Shown here: one piece after another, positions 43,420 through 52,500 of the stretch | Layout of the letters: each line of letters starts with the position of its first letter | Position numbering within the stretch: position 1 is the first letter of the stretch | Assembly: GCA_964619955.1 (NCBI GenBank) | Contig: CAZUJF010000014.1 | Coordinates: 1 to 64,000 of the forward strand | Length of the DNA: 64,000 nucleotides | DNA from: JACQFK01 sp964619955 | Lineage (GTDB): Bacteria; Planctomycetota; MHYJ01; JACPRB01 | Reading direction: 5' to 3' | Notes under the pieces: generated by a model | Database searches by the model: none | Told to the model about the DNA's origin: nothing | What the model saw: the letters and a program-made list of their open reading frames with translations, nothing else | Program-made: the position numbers and the translations under genes

Positions 43420-43661
43420 TGGGCGCCGACCTCAAATGGCTTCCGGTGGTGGATGAAACCCGCTGCAACGGCTGCGCCCGCTGCGTGGAGGCCTGCGGGC
43501 CCCGGAGCCTCGAACTCCGCCACGGCCTGCCGGTGCTGATCCGGCCCGACACCTGCGGCAGCGAGGAACACTGCATCCCGGTCTGCGACAAGAGCGCGAT
43601 CATGATGCGCTGGACGGCGGGCATCGGGGACCGCCATATCGGCCGCTGGCTCCGGCCATGA
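43419..43661 (+). CDS. Small 4Fe-4S ferredoxin with atypical second cluster
   Basis: An 80-aa ferredoxin-like protein. The first motif is canonical, CNGCARCVEAC (residues about 15-25). The second has only three Cys, in CGSEEHCIPVC (CX5CX3C), so cluster 2 is either incomplete or of unusual ligation. It probably donates electrons to the neighbouring protoporphyrinogen oxidase or hemerythrins (inference). The ATG shares one base with the preceding stop (TGATG). The next gene overlaps by ATGA. Confidence 0.8.
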   Translation: MGADLKWLPVVDETRCNGCARCVEACGPRSLELRHGLPVLIRPDTCGSEEHCIPVCDKSAIMMRWTAGIGDRHIGRWLRP

Positions 43662-44971
43662 AACGCGTGGTGGTCGTCGGGGGCGGCATCACCGGCCTGG
43701 CCTGCGCCAGCGCCCTCCGCGGACGCGCGCGGGTCACGCTGCTCGAGGCCGGGTCCCGCTGGGGGGGGCAGATCGCCACCCGCCGGGTGCAGGGCCATCT
43801 GGTCGAGGGCGGGGCGGAGTCGCTCTACGGCCTGGGGCCGGAACTCACGGATTTCCTTCGCGGCCTGGGGGTCGATCTGATTCCCGCGTCGGCGGGGCTT
43901 TCGTCCGTCTATCACCGGGGGCGCCTGCATCCGCTGCCCCCCGGCCTGGCGCGCGGGGCGCCGGACCGGCCGGGCGCGTTCCTGGCGGGACGCCTGCTCT
44001 CCCCGGCGGGGAAGCTGCGCATGGGCTTCGACCTCCTGCTGCCCCGGGGGCCCACGGGGAGGGATGTTTCGCTGGGGGAGTTCCTGGAGCGCCGCCTGGG
44101 ACGGGAGGCCCGGGAGCGGATCGGGGAGCCCCTGCTCGCGGGGATCCATCTGGCGCGCGCGGACGAATTGAGCCTCCAGGCCACGTATCCCGGCCTCGCG
44201 GCCCTCGAACGGGAGCACCGGAGCCTGTTCCTCGGACTGCGCCGGCAAGGGGCCGCGGCGCCGGCCGCCCCCGCCCAGGCGCCCCGCGGCGGAATGGGGG
44301 AACTCGTCTCGAGGCTGCTGGACGGCATGCCGGAGGTGGACGCCCGTTGCGGGGCGGCCGTGCGCCGTCTCCAGCCGATGTCGCCGGAGGCCTCCGAGCC
44401 GCGCTGGCGGATCGTGCTGGACGGGGAGTCCCTCACGGCGGACGCGGTCGTGCTCGCGGTGCCGGCGAACCGGGCGGGTCCGATGCTGGCGCGCGATTTC
44501 CGCGGGCTCGCGGCCGCGCTGGCCTCGATCCGCTACCGTTCCTGCGCGACCGTGACGCTGGCGTTCAAGGGCGCGCCCCCCTTCGGCGCGACGTCCCTGT
44601 ACCTGCCCGCGGAATTCAGGCACGGCCTGGCGGCCTGCTCGGTCCCCTCGAGAAGATATGCGGGAAGGGCGCCGGAAGGGGGCTGGATGGTCCGCTGCTT
44701 CCTGCGGGAGGCGCTGGTGGATGCGGCGGAGGCGGCCCTCGAGGGGCTGGAGGAGGCCGTGGGTCCCCTGGGGATCCCGCTCTTCACCGAGGTCCAGGCC
44801 TGGCCCCTGGCCCGGCCGGTCTACGAGCTCGGCCATCTGGAGCGCGTGGCGGAGATCGAACGGCGGACGCCCCCCGGCCTGTTCCTGGCGGGCAGCGCCT
44901 ACCGCGGGGGAGGGGTGCCCGACTGCATCGCCGACGCGCGCCGGGCGGCGGCGCGCCTCCTGGCTTCCTGA
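43658..44971 (+). CDS. hemY: Protoporphyrinogen/coproporphyrinogen oxidase (FAD amine-oxidase family)
   Basis: A 437-aa flavoenzyme. The N-terminal dinucleotide motif is VVVVGGGITGLACASAL, then GGQIATRRVQGHLVEGGAES and the C-terminal GLFLAGSAYRGGGVPDCI, both typical of oxygen-dependent protoporphyrinogen oxidase (HemY/CgoX). It catalyses the late oxidation step of heme synthesis. Residues about 205-220 are an Ala/Pro linker. Presence with two hemerythrins, CopD-like protein and a ferredoxin suggests a heme- and NO/O2-related operon. It converges with the cupredoxin gene (1 bp between stops). Confidence 0.82.
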   Translation: MKRVVVVGGGITGLACASALRGRARVTLLEAGSRWGGQIATRRVQGHLVEGGAESLYGLGPELTDFLRGLGVDLIPASAGLSSVYHRGRLHPLPPGLARGAPDRPGAFLAGRLLSPAGKLRMGFDLLLPRGPTGRDVSLGEFLERRLGREARERIGEPLLAGIHLARADELSLQATYPGLAALEREHRSLFLGLRRQGAAAPAAPAQAPRGGMGELVSRLLDGMPEVDARCGAAVRRLQPMSPEASEPRWRIVLDGESLTADAVVLAVPANRAGPMLARDFRGLAAALASIRYRSCATVTLAFKGAPPFGATSLYLPAEFRHGLAACSVPSRRYAGRAPEGGWMVRCFLREALVDAAEAALEGLEEAVGPLGIPLFTEVQAWPLARPVYELGHLERVAEIERRTPPGLFLAGSAYRGGGVPDCIADARRAAARLLAS

Positions 44972-44972
44972 A

Positions 44973-45698
44973 TCACTCCTTCTTGTCGGCGAGTTCGAGC
45001 AGGACCGTGGCCGCGCCCCCCTTCACCTCGGCCTCCGCGGAGACGCTCTTGTACTTCTCCTGCCAGACCTCGAACGTGTACTTCCCGTCCGGGATCCCCT
45101 TGATGGAGAACTTGCCGTTCGCATCCGTCACGGCGAAGAACGGGTGCTCCACGACGCCCACCCAGGCGCTCATCCAGGGGTGCACGTCGCACTTCATCTT
45201 GATCATGATCTCCTTGTGGGTGAACTGCTTCTTCTCCTCCAGGCCCTTGGTGGGCTGGCCGAAGTTGAACTCCTTGTTCACGAACGGCAGGCCGTGGACG
45301 TTGTGGAGGAGGTCGTCGCTGTTGCGGATGAGCAGATCCTGGCCGATCATCACCCCCACCACGTGGGGGTCGTAGCGGCAGCCCTTCTGATCGAGCACCG
45401 CGGGCGTCTTGGGGATCTCGAACGACTTCCCCTCGAGACCCGACTTCACGTAGACGAAGGCGTACTGCACCCCTCCCTCCGGGGAGACCACCACGTCGTC
45501 CTGGAGCAGGGGGTCGGCGTGCATCGCCGAGCATTTCGGATCCGCGTCCATCTTGATCTTCCGGCGTTTGGGCGGATCGCCTTTGAGCTTCACCGTGCCG
45601 GACACCCCCTCCCGGGGAGCCGGGGCGCCGGCCGCTCCTCCCGAGGGGAGCAGGGCCAGCAGGAGCAGGGCGAGCGCCGGGATCGGCGACGCGCGCAT
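44973..45698 (-). CDS. Exported cupredoxin-like protein of the Nxr operon
   Basis: A 241-aa exported protein. Signal peptide about 1-24. Residues about 100-190 form a plastocyanin-like domain whose possible type 1 copper ligands are in DLLHNVHGLPF and MKCDVHPWMSAW (His, Cys, His, Met). The C-terminus (about 190-235) is a carboxypeptidase-regulatory-like sandwich (GKFSIKGIPDGKYTFEVW). Such a protein could shuttle electrons from the oxidoreductase. It is the last gene of the Nxr-type operon, 12 bp after the cytochrome gene. Confidence 0.78.
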   Translation of the reverse strand: MRASPIPALALLLLALLPSGGAAGAPAPREGVSGTVKLKGDPPKRRKIKMDADPKCSAMHADPLLQDDVVVSPEGGVQYAFVYVKSGLEGKSFEIPKTPAVLDQKGCRYDPHVVGVMIGQDLLIRNSDDLLHNVHGLPFVNKEFNFGQPTKGLEEKKQFTHKEIMIKMKCDVHPWMSAWVGVVEHPFFAVTDANGKFSIKGIPDGKYTFEVWQEKYKSVSAEAEVKGGAATVLLELADKKE

Positions 45699-45710
45699 GG
45701 CGGGACCCTC

Positions 45711-47303
45711 CTATCGGGAAAGCGCCAGCCAGGGGGTGACCAGTTTCTTTCCGTCGCGGTCGCCGCTGGCGCCGTCCCAGACTCCGAACGACACCGCCGC
45801 GGGGCTGCGGCCGGCGAAGGAGGCATCCCCGGCGCCTCCTTCCAGCGAGCGGATGAAGACCACCTGCCAGCGTCCGGCCGTCCAGATCCCGCGGCCCGAC
45901 ACGTTCTGTTCGGCGAGGGCCTGCGGGCGCAGGGTGCCGAAGCCCTCGGCGTTGAGATCCTCGACCGCCGACGGGGGGACGGGGTTGGCCAGGGAGTTCC
46001 CCGCGGCCCAGGCGGTCAGATGGGCGCGGTCCTGGGAGGGGGCCGATTCGATGGGGCCGTGCCCGGGGAAGGAACGCCGGCGCGCCTCCGCCGACTTCTC
46101 GTAGAAGTAGCCGTCCACGGCCATGCCGGGATGGGCCGACTCGACGTCCCTGAAGTGGGCCAGGTCCAGCTGGCGGCTGAAGCGCCACTGCCAGAGGTTC
46201 ACGGGCCGGCCCTTCTCGCCCATGGTGAAGGAGCCCGGCGGGTCGCTGAGCGGGAACATGATGCCGGCGGCGTCGGAGAAGTCCTTCATGCCCAGCACGC
46301 TTCCGTTGACGCTCGAGTCGTCCCATTCCAGGAGGAATCCGATCTGGTCGCGGGACTGCAGCACGCGGACGCTCAGATGGGTGGAGGCCTGGGCCCGCTG
46401 CCACATGGGCATCAGCGGGACGAGGGCGGCGGCCGCCTGCGTCCAGGCGGGATCCGCGGGGTCGGAGGGGACCCTGGCCGTCGACGTCGGGACGATGGGC
46501 CGGAGCCCGTCGTAGGCGAGGGAGGGGCGTCCGGGAGGCAGCATGGATTTGACGTAGTGGGCCAGGGCCCAGCGCTCGTCGTCGGCGAGATTCTTTTCGT
46601 AGGTGGGCATCGGGGTCCCGTTCATGCCGGTGGTGAAGCGCTGGTAGATGTCGGCGACCGTGTCGCCTCCCTTGAAGATGCCGTTGGTGAAATTGGCGGG
46701 GGGGTTGGGCCAGCCCCAGCGGTCCACCAGGGTGTGCGCCGAGGGTCCGTCGCCGACGCCCGTGGCGCCGTGGCACTGGCCGCACTGCATCTTGTCGTAG
46801 AGGACGCGGCCGCGGGCGAGGAGGGCGGGGGTGCACGCGGGTGCGGCGCCGACCGGCAGCGGCTTGATCTCCTTGGCCTGCGCGAAGAGGGTGCTCTTCT
46901 TGCCGCCCGCCTCGACGACGGCGAACCCTTTGAGGTAGTCCATGAGCGAACGGCGCTCCTCCTCGGGCAGGTGGGCGAACGAGGGCATCGCGGTGCCGGG
47001 GAGGCCCCGGGTGAGGGTCCGGAGCAGATCCGCGTCGGTCGGCAGTTCGCCGCTGGCGGTGGAGCGCAGCTTGAACGTGGCGGTGGTGAAGTCGCGGGGT
47101 TTGGGGAAGAGGAATTCGGCGGCCGGGCCGTTGCCCCGCCCTTCGGCCCCGTGACAGACCTGGCAGTGCAGGGCGTAGAGCTCCTTGGCGCCGCCGGCGG
47201 CCTGGGACCCCGGCGAGCCGTCCCCGCGCGAGGCGGGCGTGCAGCCTCCGGCGGCGGCCAGGAGGGCGGCGGCGAGGAAGAGGGCGATACGGGTGGCGTT
47301 CAT
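45711..47303 (-). CDS. NxrC-like diheme cytochrome plus heme-b (EB-dehydrogenase gamma-type) lipoprotein
   Basis: A 530-aa predicted lipoprotein (MNATRIALFLAAALLAAAGGC). Two class I cytochrome c domains carry CQVCH (about 47-51) and CGQCH (about 175-179). The C-terminal ~250 residues resemble the heme-b-binding gamma subunit of ethylbenzene dehydrogenase and the related NxrC/NarC subunits. It would carry electrons between the periplasmic alpha-beta complex and the respiratory chain. ATG 47318 overlaps the chaperone stop (ATGA), but 47303 has a GAGGA site and the cleaner lipobox. Confidence 0.82.
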   Translation of the reverse strand: MNATRIALFLAAALLAAAGGCTPASRGDGSPGSQAAGGAKELYALHCQVCHGAEGRGNGPAAEFLFPKPRDFTTATFKLRSTASGELPTDADLLRTLTRGLPGTAMPSFAHLPEEERRSLMDYLKGFAVVEAGGKKSTLFAQAKEIKPLPVGAAPACTPALLARGRVLYDKMQCGQCHGATGVGDGPSAHTLVDRWGWPNPPANFTNGIFKGGDTVADIYQRFTTGMNGTPMPTYEKNLADDERWALAHYVKSMLPPGRPSLAYDGLRPIVPTSTARVPSDPADPAWTQAAAALVPLMPMWQRAQASTHLSVRVLQSRDQIGFLLEWDDSSVNGSVLGMKDFSDAAGIMFPLSDPPGSFTMGEKGRPVNLWQWRFSRQLDLAHFRDVESAHPGMAVDGYFYEKSAEARRRSFPGHGPIESAPSQDRAHLTAWAAGNSLANPVPPSAVEDLNAEGFGTLRPQALAEQNVSGRGIWTAGRWQVVFIRSLEGGAGDASFAGRSPAAVSFGVWDGASGDRDGKKLVTPWLALSR

Positions 47304-47314
47304 GGCATCCTCGT

Positions 47315-47956
47315 TCATTCAGGCTCGGCCAAAGTACACGTTCCGCAGGCGTTGTCCGTTTCGAGTTCCGGGAGCCGGAGGTCGGTCGGGCTGAGGACGA
47401 CGGGACGGGCGTCGAGGCGCTCCGCCTCCTCGGCCACGAAGCGGGCGAAGGCCTCGCCGAGCCGGGCGTAGAAGGGGGAGTCCCCCGATTCCTTCAGGCG
47501 CCCGGCGAGGGCGCCCGTCCAGCGGCCCAGGTGCTCGGCGATGAAGCGGCGCTGGGCCTGCAGGCAGACGTCCGCCTGCTCGGCCTTGCCCTCCTCCCGG
47601 GCCTTGGATTCGAGGGCGACGAGCACCTGCATGAATTCGAACTCGACGGCCAGATGATCCACGCGCTCGGCGGAGGGCGGGGTCAGGCCGAAGGCGCGGT
47701 AGAACCCCGCGAGGTCGGCCAGCTGCTGGCTCTGCATGAACACGTGGGTGGTGCCGTAGCAGGTTTCGTACGGGGGGGCGCTGGACGTGAGGCTGGGGCC
47801 GAAGACGCGTTCGTGCTCCTGCGGAAGCGTCAGGGAAAGCAGGTCCTCCAGCCCCTCGGTTCCGGGGACGGCCCGGAGCAGGTCCGCGGCGCCGGGATCG
47901 CCCTCCTGGGGAAGGGTGAGGCGCGCGAGCGCCCCGTAGACGTCGGCGCGGTTCAT
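47315..47956 (-). CDS. TorD/NarJ-type molybdoenzyme chaperone
   Basis: A 213-aa helical cytoplasmic protein. It shows the TorD/DmsD pattern: PPYETCYGTTHVFMQSQQLADLAGFYRAFGL, then VDHLAVEFEFMQVL. Members bind the Tat signal and help insert molybdenum cofactor into the catalytic subunit. A CGTC pair at the very C-terminus is unusual. The start codon shares one base with the beta-subunit stop (TGATG). The open frame continuing upstream to 48817 is an antisense-like shadow of the beta gene, so 47956 is used. Confidence 0.85.
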   Translation of the reverse strand: MNRADVYGALARLTLPQEGDPGAADLLRAVPGTEGLEDLLSLTLPQEHERVFGPSLTSSAPPYETCYGTTHVFMQSQQLADLAGFYRAFGLTPPSAERVDHLAVEFEFMQVLVALESKAREEGKAEQADVCLQAQRRFIAEHLGRWTGALAGRLKESGDSPFYARLGEAFARFVAEEAERLDARPVVLSPTDLRLPELETDNACGTCTLAEPE

Positions 47957-49227
47957 CACAGGCTCCCCACCCGCTCGGCGGGCCGTTCGTAGAAGGGCTC
48001 CTCGACCGTGGTCCGGAAGATCTCCTTGTCGCGTTCGTCGAAGGCGATCACGGTGTCGTTGTAGAGGGTGAACTTCTTCCCGCGGATCGTCGTCTCGTAC
48101 ATCTTGGGGCCTTCCTTGATCTCGTAGCGGAAGACGATGATCTGGCTCCGACGGAAGAGCTGCAGGACGGCGAGCAGCTCCCGGTCGGGCACCGTGTAGG
48201 CGTCGATCGCGGCGTCCACCCCGGGGCCGAACATCTGATGGAGGTAGGGCCGCGGGACCCAGCGGGGCGGGATGTAGTAGCCGTTGGGCTCGGTGCCGAA
48301 CTGGGGATACAGCGGGAGGGCGACCTTGGCGACCTTGATGAGGAAGTAGAGGGGGTTGTAGCGGTCCTCGGCCCAGGCGCCGTCCTTGCCGATCTTGACG
48401 AGGCCCTGCAGGCGGATCTGGCCGATGCAGGCCCCCATGCAGCGGGTCTCCATGGGGCGGCCTTCGGAGAGCGGATCCTTGCCCTCGATGCGGGGGAAGC
48501 AGCCGACGCACTTCTCGCTCGTGCGGGTCGTGGGCCGGTACATGGCCTTCTTGTAGGGGCAGGCCTCGACGCACTTGCGGTAGCCGCGGCAGCGGCCCTC
48601 GTCGATGAGGACGATGCCGTCCTCGGGCCGCTTGTAGACGGCCTGCCGCGGGCAGGCGGCGACGCAGGCGGGATAGGTGCAGTGGTTGCAGAGGCGCTGG
48701 AGGTAGAAGAACCAGGTCTTGTGCTCGGGCAGCTGCACGCCCTGGTTGTTGATGCCCATCGTGTCGGCGCCGGCGTACTTGGTGGAGACGTCCTCGCCGG
48801 TGTTGGGGTTCCGCCATTCGTCGTCGCCGGGGATGTAGCCCAGGACGCGCTTCTGGCCGTCAGGGTCGGCGCGTTTGTCGACGGCCTCGAAGATCGTCTT
48901 GCCGTCGAACTTGCCGTAGGGCCGCTTCGCGTCGGGTTTGGACGCGTCCCAGGTCTGCCCGTCCGGGTTGGCCTGTTCGAGCAGCTTCAGGGTCTTGAGG
49001 TCCCAGTTCTTGGGGTAGCCGCCGTAGGGTTTCGTCTCGACGTTGTTCCACCACATGTGCTCCTGGCCCTTCGAGAAGGTCCAGGTGGACTTGCACGCCA
49101 TGGTGCAGGTCTGGCAGCCGAGACAGCGGTTGGTGTTGAAGACGAAGGCGAACTGCCGCTGGGGATGCTTCTCCTCGTAGGGATAGGCCATCGGGCGGCC
49201 GAGTTGCCAGTTGTAAACCTCAGGCAT
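47956..49227 (-). CDS. nxrB: Nxr/NarH-type iron-sulfur beta subunit
   Basis: A 423-aa iron-sulfur protein, close to the length of Nitrospira and anammox NxrB and shorter than NarH. Cys clusters: CLGCQTCTMAC (35-45), LCNHCTYPACVAACP, CRGYRKCVEACPYKK and CVGCFPRIEG...CMGAC, giving four clusters. CRGYRKC replaces the CRGW of NarH. It has no signal peptide and would be exported with the Tat-tagged alpha subunit. The start at 49227 has GGAGGTGGACC; the longer frame to 49287 lacks similarity. It overlaps the 95-aa gene by 8 bp. Nitrite oxidation or nitrate reduction cannot be told apart from sequence alone. Confidence 0.87.
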   Translation of the reverse strand: MPEVYNWQLGRPMAYPYEEKHPQRQFAFVFNTNRCLGCQTCTMACKSTWTFSKGQEHMWWNNVETKPYGGYPKNWDLKTLKLLEQANPDGQTWDASKPDAKRPYGKFDGKTIFEAVDKRADPDGQKRVLGYIPGDDEWRNPNTGEDVSTKYAGADTMGINNQGVQLPEHKTWFFYLQRLCNHCTYPACVAACPRQAVYKRPEDGIVLIDEGRCRGYRKCVEACPYKKAMYRPTTRTSEKCVGCFPRIEGKDPLSEGRPMETRCMGACIGQIRLQGLVKIGKDGAWAEDRYNPLYFLIKVAKVALPLYPQFGTEPNGYYIPPRWVPRPYLHQMFGPGVDAAIDAYTVPDRELLAVLQLFRRSQIIVFRYEIKEGPKMYETTIRGKKFTLYNDTVIAFDERDKEIFRTTVEEPFYERPAERVGSL

Positions 49228-49507
49228 GGTCCACCTCCGCATCCTTCCACGCGAATCGCACCTGGGCGCCGTAGCCCCCCCGCACACGGGCGATGAGGTC
49301 CTTCACGTACGGCTCCCCGCGCTCCACCAGGACACGGTGGGCGGCGGCGTAATAGGGGGTCTGGAAGATCTTGAGAATCGGCTCGTCGGCGTAGCCCATC
49401 AGGAGGAACTCCTCCACGAAGGCCTCCGCCATGGCGGCCTGGGTGTCCCCGGGGAGGGCGACCCCCTGGAGGACCATCGGGTCGTCCGATTCGAATTCCT
49501 TATCCAC
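49220..49507 (-). CDS. 95-aa small protein between alpha and beta subunits
   Basis: A 95-aa acidic-to-neutral protein that I do not recognise. It contains EEFLLMGYADEPILKIFQTP and YAAAHRVLVERGEPYVKDLI, predicted helical, without Cys or signal. The GTG start overlaps the alpha stop by 8 bp, and its own C-terminus overlaps the beta start by 8 bp. Both junctions use the same GAGGTGGACC ribosome site and end in -EVD(R/H). Retention inside the operon suggests a dedicated assembly or accessory role (inference). Confidence 0.75.
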   Translation of the reverse strand: MDKEFESDDPMVLQGVALPGDTQAAMAEAFVEEFLLMGYADEPILKIFQTPYYAAAHRVLVERGEPYVKDLIARVRGGYGAQVRFAWKDAEVDHA

Positions 49508-52500
49508 GGTCCACCTCGATCATCTTGCCGTTGATGTACTGCTGCATCGCGGCGTCCTCGGACCCGGGGCTGGTGCCGCCCATGCCCTGTTTCCAGCGGC
49601 CGATGCCCTGGAGGCCGCCGTTCTCCGCCTTGGTGATCTTCACCAGCGTCTCCTTGGGCGTGGTGTTGACCATGTGGTTGTCCCCCTCCACGCCGAAGAC
49701 GAAGCCCATGTTGACCTTCTGCTTGTGGAAGAGGGTGTCCGTCTGGTGCATGGGCATCAGCCAGCCGCGCGTGATGGACTGCTGCGAGCCGTAGCGCAGG
49801 TTGGACTGGTATCCCGTCTCCGCCGAGAGAGCCCGCCCGTCAGGCCGCGTCTCGTGCGCCTTCACCGAGCGCTCGGTGGCGATGTAGGGCGCGTGTTTCA
49901 TCATCACGATGCTGTAGGGATAGGCCGGGTTGTACTTCACCCGGAGCATGCAGCGGGCGACGCGGTAGAAGGGGTCGTCCGGCCGCGCCCCGCGGTAGGG
50001 CCGGTCGGCGGGGTTGGAGTCGACGTAGACGTAGTCCCCGTCGTGGATGCCCAGGTCCCGGGCGGCCTGGGGGTTCAGGTGGATCTGGTGCTCGCCCACG
50101 CCCGGGGAGCGCAGGTCGTGCCGCTGCGGGTCGCCGAAGTTGGAATCCCAGATCATGTTCCAGTCGCAGGAGCTCCACTGGGAGTGGACGCGGTGCCGGG
50201 TCTTGGGCGTGAGGCAGTAGAACTTGAAGCCCTTCTCCCAGAGGGGGTTCTTGGTCAGCTTGGCGTCCTTCCAGGCCATCTTGATGTTGCGCACATGGCG
50301 GGCCTCGGCGTCCATCTCCTCGGGCGGGATGCCGAAGTCGTCGGGCCGCACCCAGGGGTTGGAGGAGACGATGACGTTGGGGAGATACGGGGTGGCCTCG
50401 GGCCCCTCGCGGTGCACGATGAAGTTCTCGCCGAACGTGATGGCCTCGGGGATGTCGCAGTAGGCGTGGAGGCGGCCCGTGTCGGTGTAGAAGGGCGCGT
50501 TCTCCTTGATCTGCTCCCAGAACGTGGTGCGGGGATGGGTGCGGAACATCATCAGGCAGGAGCCGGGCTCCCCGTACTTCCCGTCCATGATGTCCTTGAA
50601 CTTGTAGCCCCGCAGGGTGGTGGAGGCGTCCATGAGCCGCTGGATGTAGACGTCCTCGCGGTTCTCGTGGGCGAACTTCCAGTAGTCCCGGAAGCGCTGG
50701 TCCTTGTGCAGGTCGCCCAGCGCGGCGGTGATGCCGGCGAGGATCTTGAGGTCGTCCTTGCTGTCGTAGAGCGGCTTGATGCCGCCCTTCCAGATCTGGA
50801 AGAAGGGGTTGGAACAGGAGCCCGTGATCTCGTGCGTCTCGCTCTCCATCCAGGAGCTGGCGGGCAGGCCGAAGTCGGCGTACTCGATCGACGCGGTCAT
50901 CTCGATGTCGATGGAGACGATCATGTTGATCTTGGGATCGACGTTCTTGATCATCTCGTACGCCCACTTGGCGTTGTTGATCAGGTTCACGTTGGTGAAC
51001 ATGAGGGCCTTGGTGGGGCTGGGCATCGAGGTCTTGCCCGTGAAGCACTTCCGGCCGTATTTCGGGGTGTTCACGACCAGGGGCTTGTCGCCGTGGTTCC
51101 AGTAGGCGACGGCCTCGTCCCGCGCGTAGGCGCCGACGTGGATGTCCTTGCCGTCGGTCTCGGCATTCAGGTCGGGATGGAACGGGTCTTCCGCCACCCA
51201 GTTCTTGAAGCCCTTCCCCGTCCAGGGCGAGCCCTGGAAGAGGGCGGCCTTGTAGTTGCCGGCCCAGGTGTGGCAGCCGGCGCCCGGCACGCCGATGTTC
51301 CCCGTCAGGATCAGCGGCAGGTATTCCGCCCGGTTCATGAGCGTGGCGTGGAACCAGTGGTTGATGCCCTCGCCGATGTGGATGGCGACGGGCTTGATCG
51401 TGGCGATGTCGTTCGCCAGCCGCTCGATCAGCTCCTTGGGGGAGTGGGTGATCTCGTGGACCGTGTCGAGGTCGTAGTCCTTGAGGTGCTCCTTGTACAT
51501 CTCCCAGAGCGGGATGACCTCGACCTCCTTGCCGTCGGCGAGCTTGACCTTGAAGCGCCCGTCGAGGGCGCAGTCGACGTCGAACTTCGCGCCGACCTGC
51601 TCGCGGTGCAGGGGCTTGGGGGCGCCGGCCTTCTTGTCCCAGACGACCGGGCAGCAGATCTGCTTGTGCTGCTCCGCGGTCAGCCCCTGATAGTCGTAGC
51701 TGTAGGGAAGCTTGGGGCAGACGTGCGCGGCGTCCAGGTCCTTCGCCTTCAGGCGCTGGAGGGTGTCGGTCCGCACCAGGAGGGGGAAGTCCGTGAACGA
51801 CTTCACGAAGGGCTCGTCGTAGAGCTTGCGGTCGATGAGGATCTTCGCGATGCCCAGCCAGAGCGCGGTGTCCGAGTTGGGACGGGTGGGGATCCAGTAG
51901 TCCGCCTTGGTGGCCGGCGGGGAGAACTCGGGGGTGATCGTGACGATCTTGCCGCCGCGATCCATGATCTCGATGAACCAGTGCGAGTCCGCCATCTTGT
52001 TCTCGACCAGGTTCTTGCCGACCGCGATGTGCAGCTTGGAGTAGCGGAGTTCGTTGAAGTCCACATCCGAGGCCTGGAGTCCGTGGACGTAGGGATGTCC
52101 GGGGGCCTGGTCGCCGTGCCAGGTGTAGTTGTCCCAGACCCGGCCGCCTTTGGCCTTGTCGGGCCCGACGCCGCGCACGTGGGCGTCGACGAGGGCCAGG
52201 GTGTTGGAGACCCGGTACATGCCGTATTTGCCGAGGACGCCGAGCAGGCCCATGCCGCCGCGGCACTTGATGGTCCGCGTGCCGGCGCCTTCCGCGGCCT
52301 CGATCATCTCCGGCTCATACCCCTCGTCGCGGAGGCGCTGGGCGCCCTCCGCGCCGGAGTACTGCTTGGCGACGGACGTGAGACCCGCGGCGATGTAGGA
52401 GAAGGCCTGCTCCCAGGGCAGGCGGAGGAAGCGGTCGGAGCCGCGGCTGTCGAACTTGTATTTGGTGCGGAGCTCGGGGGTGAGGTAGGGGAAGCCGTCG

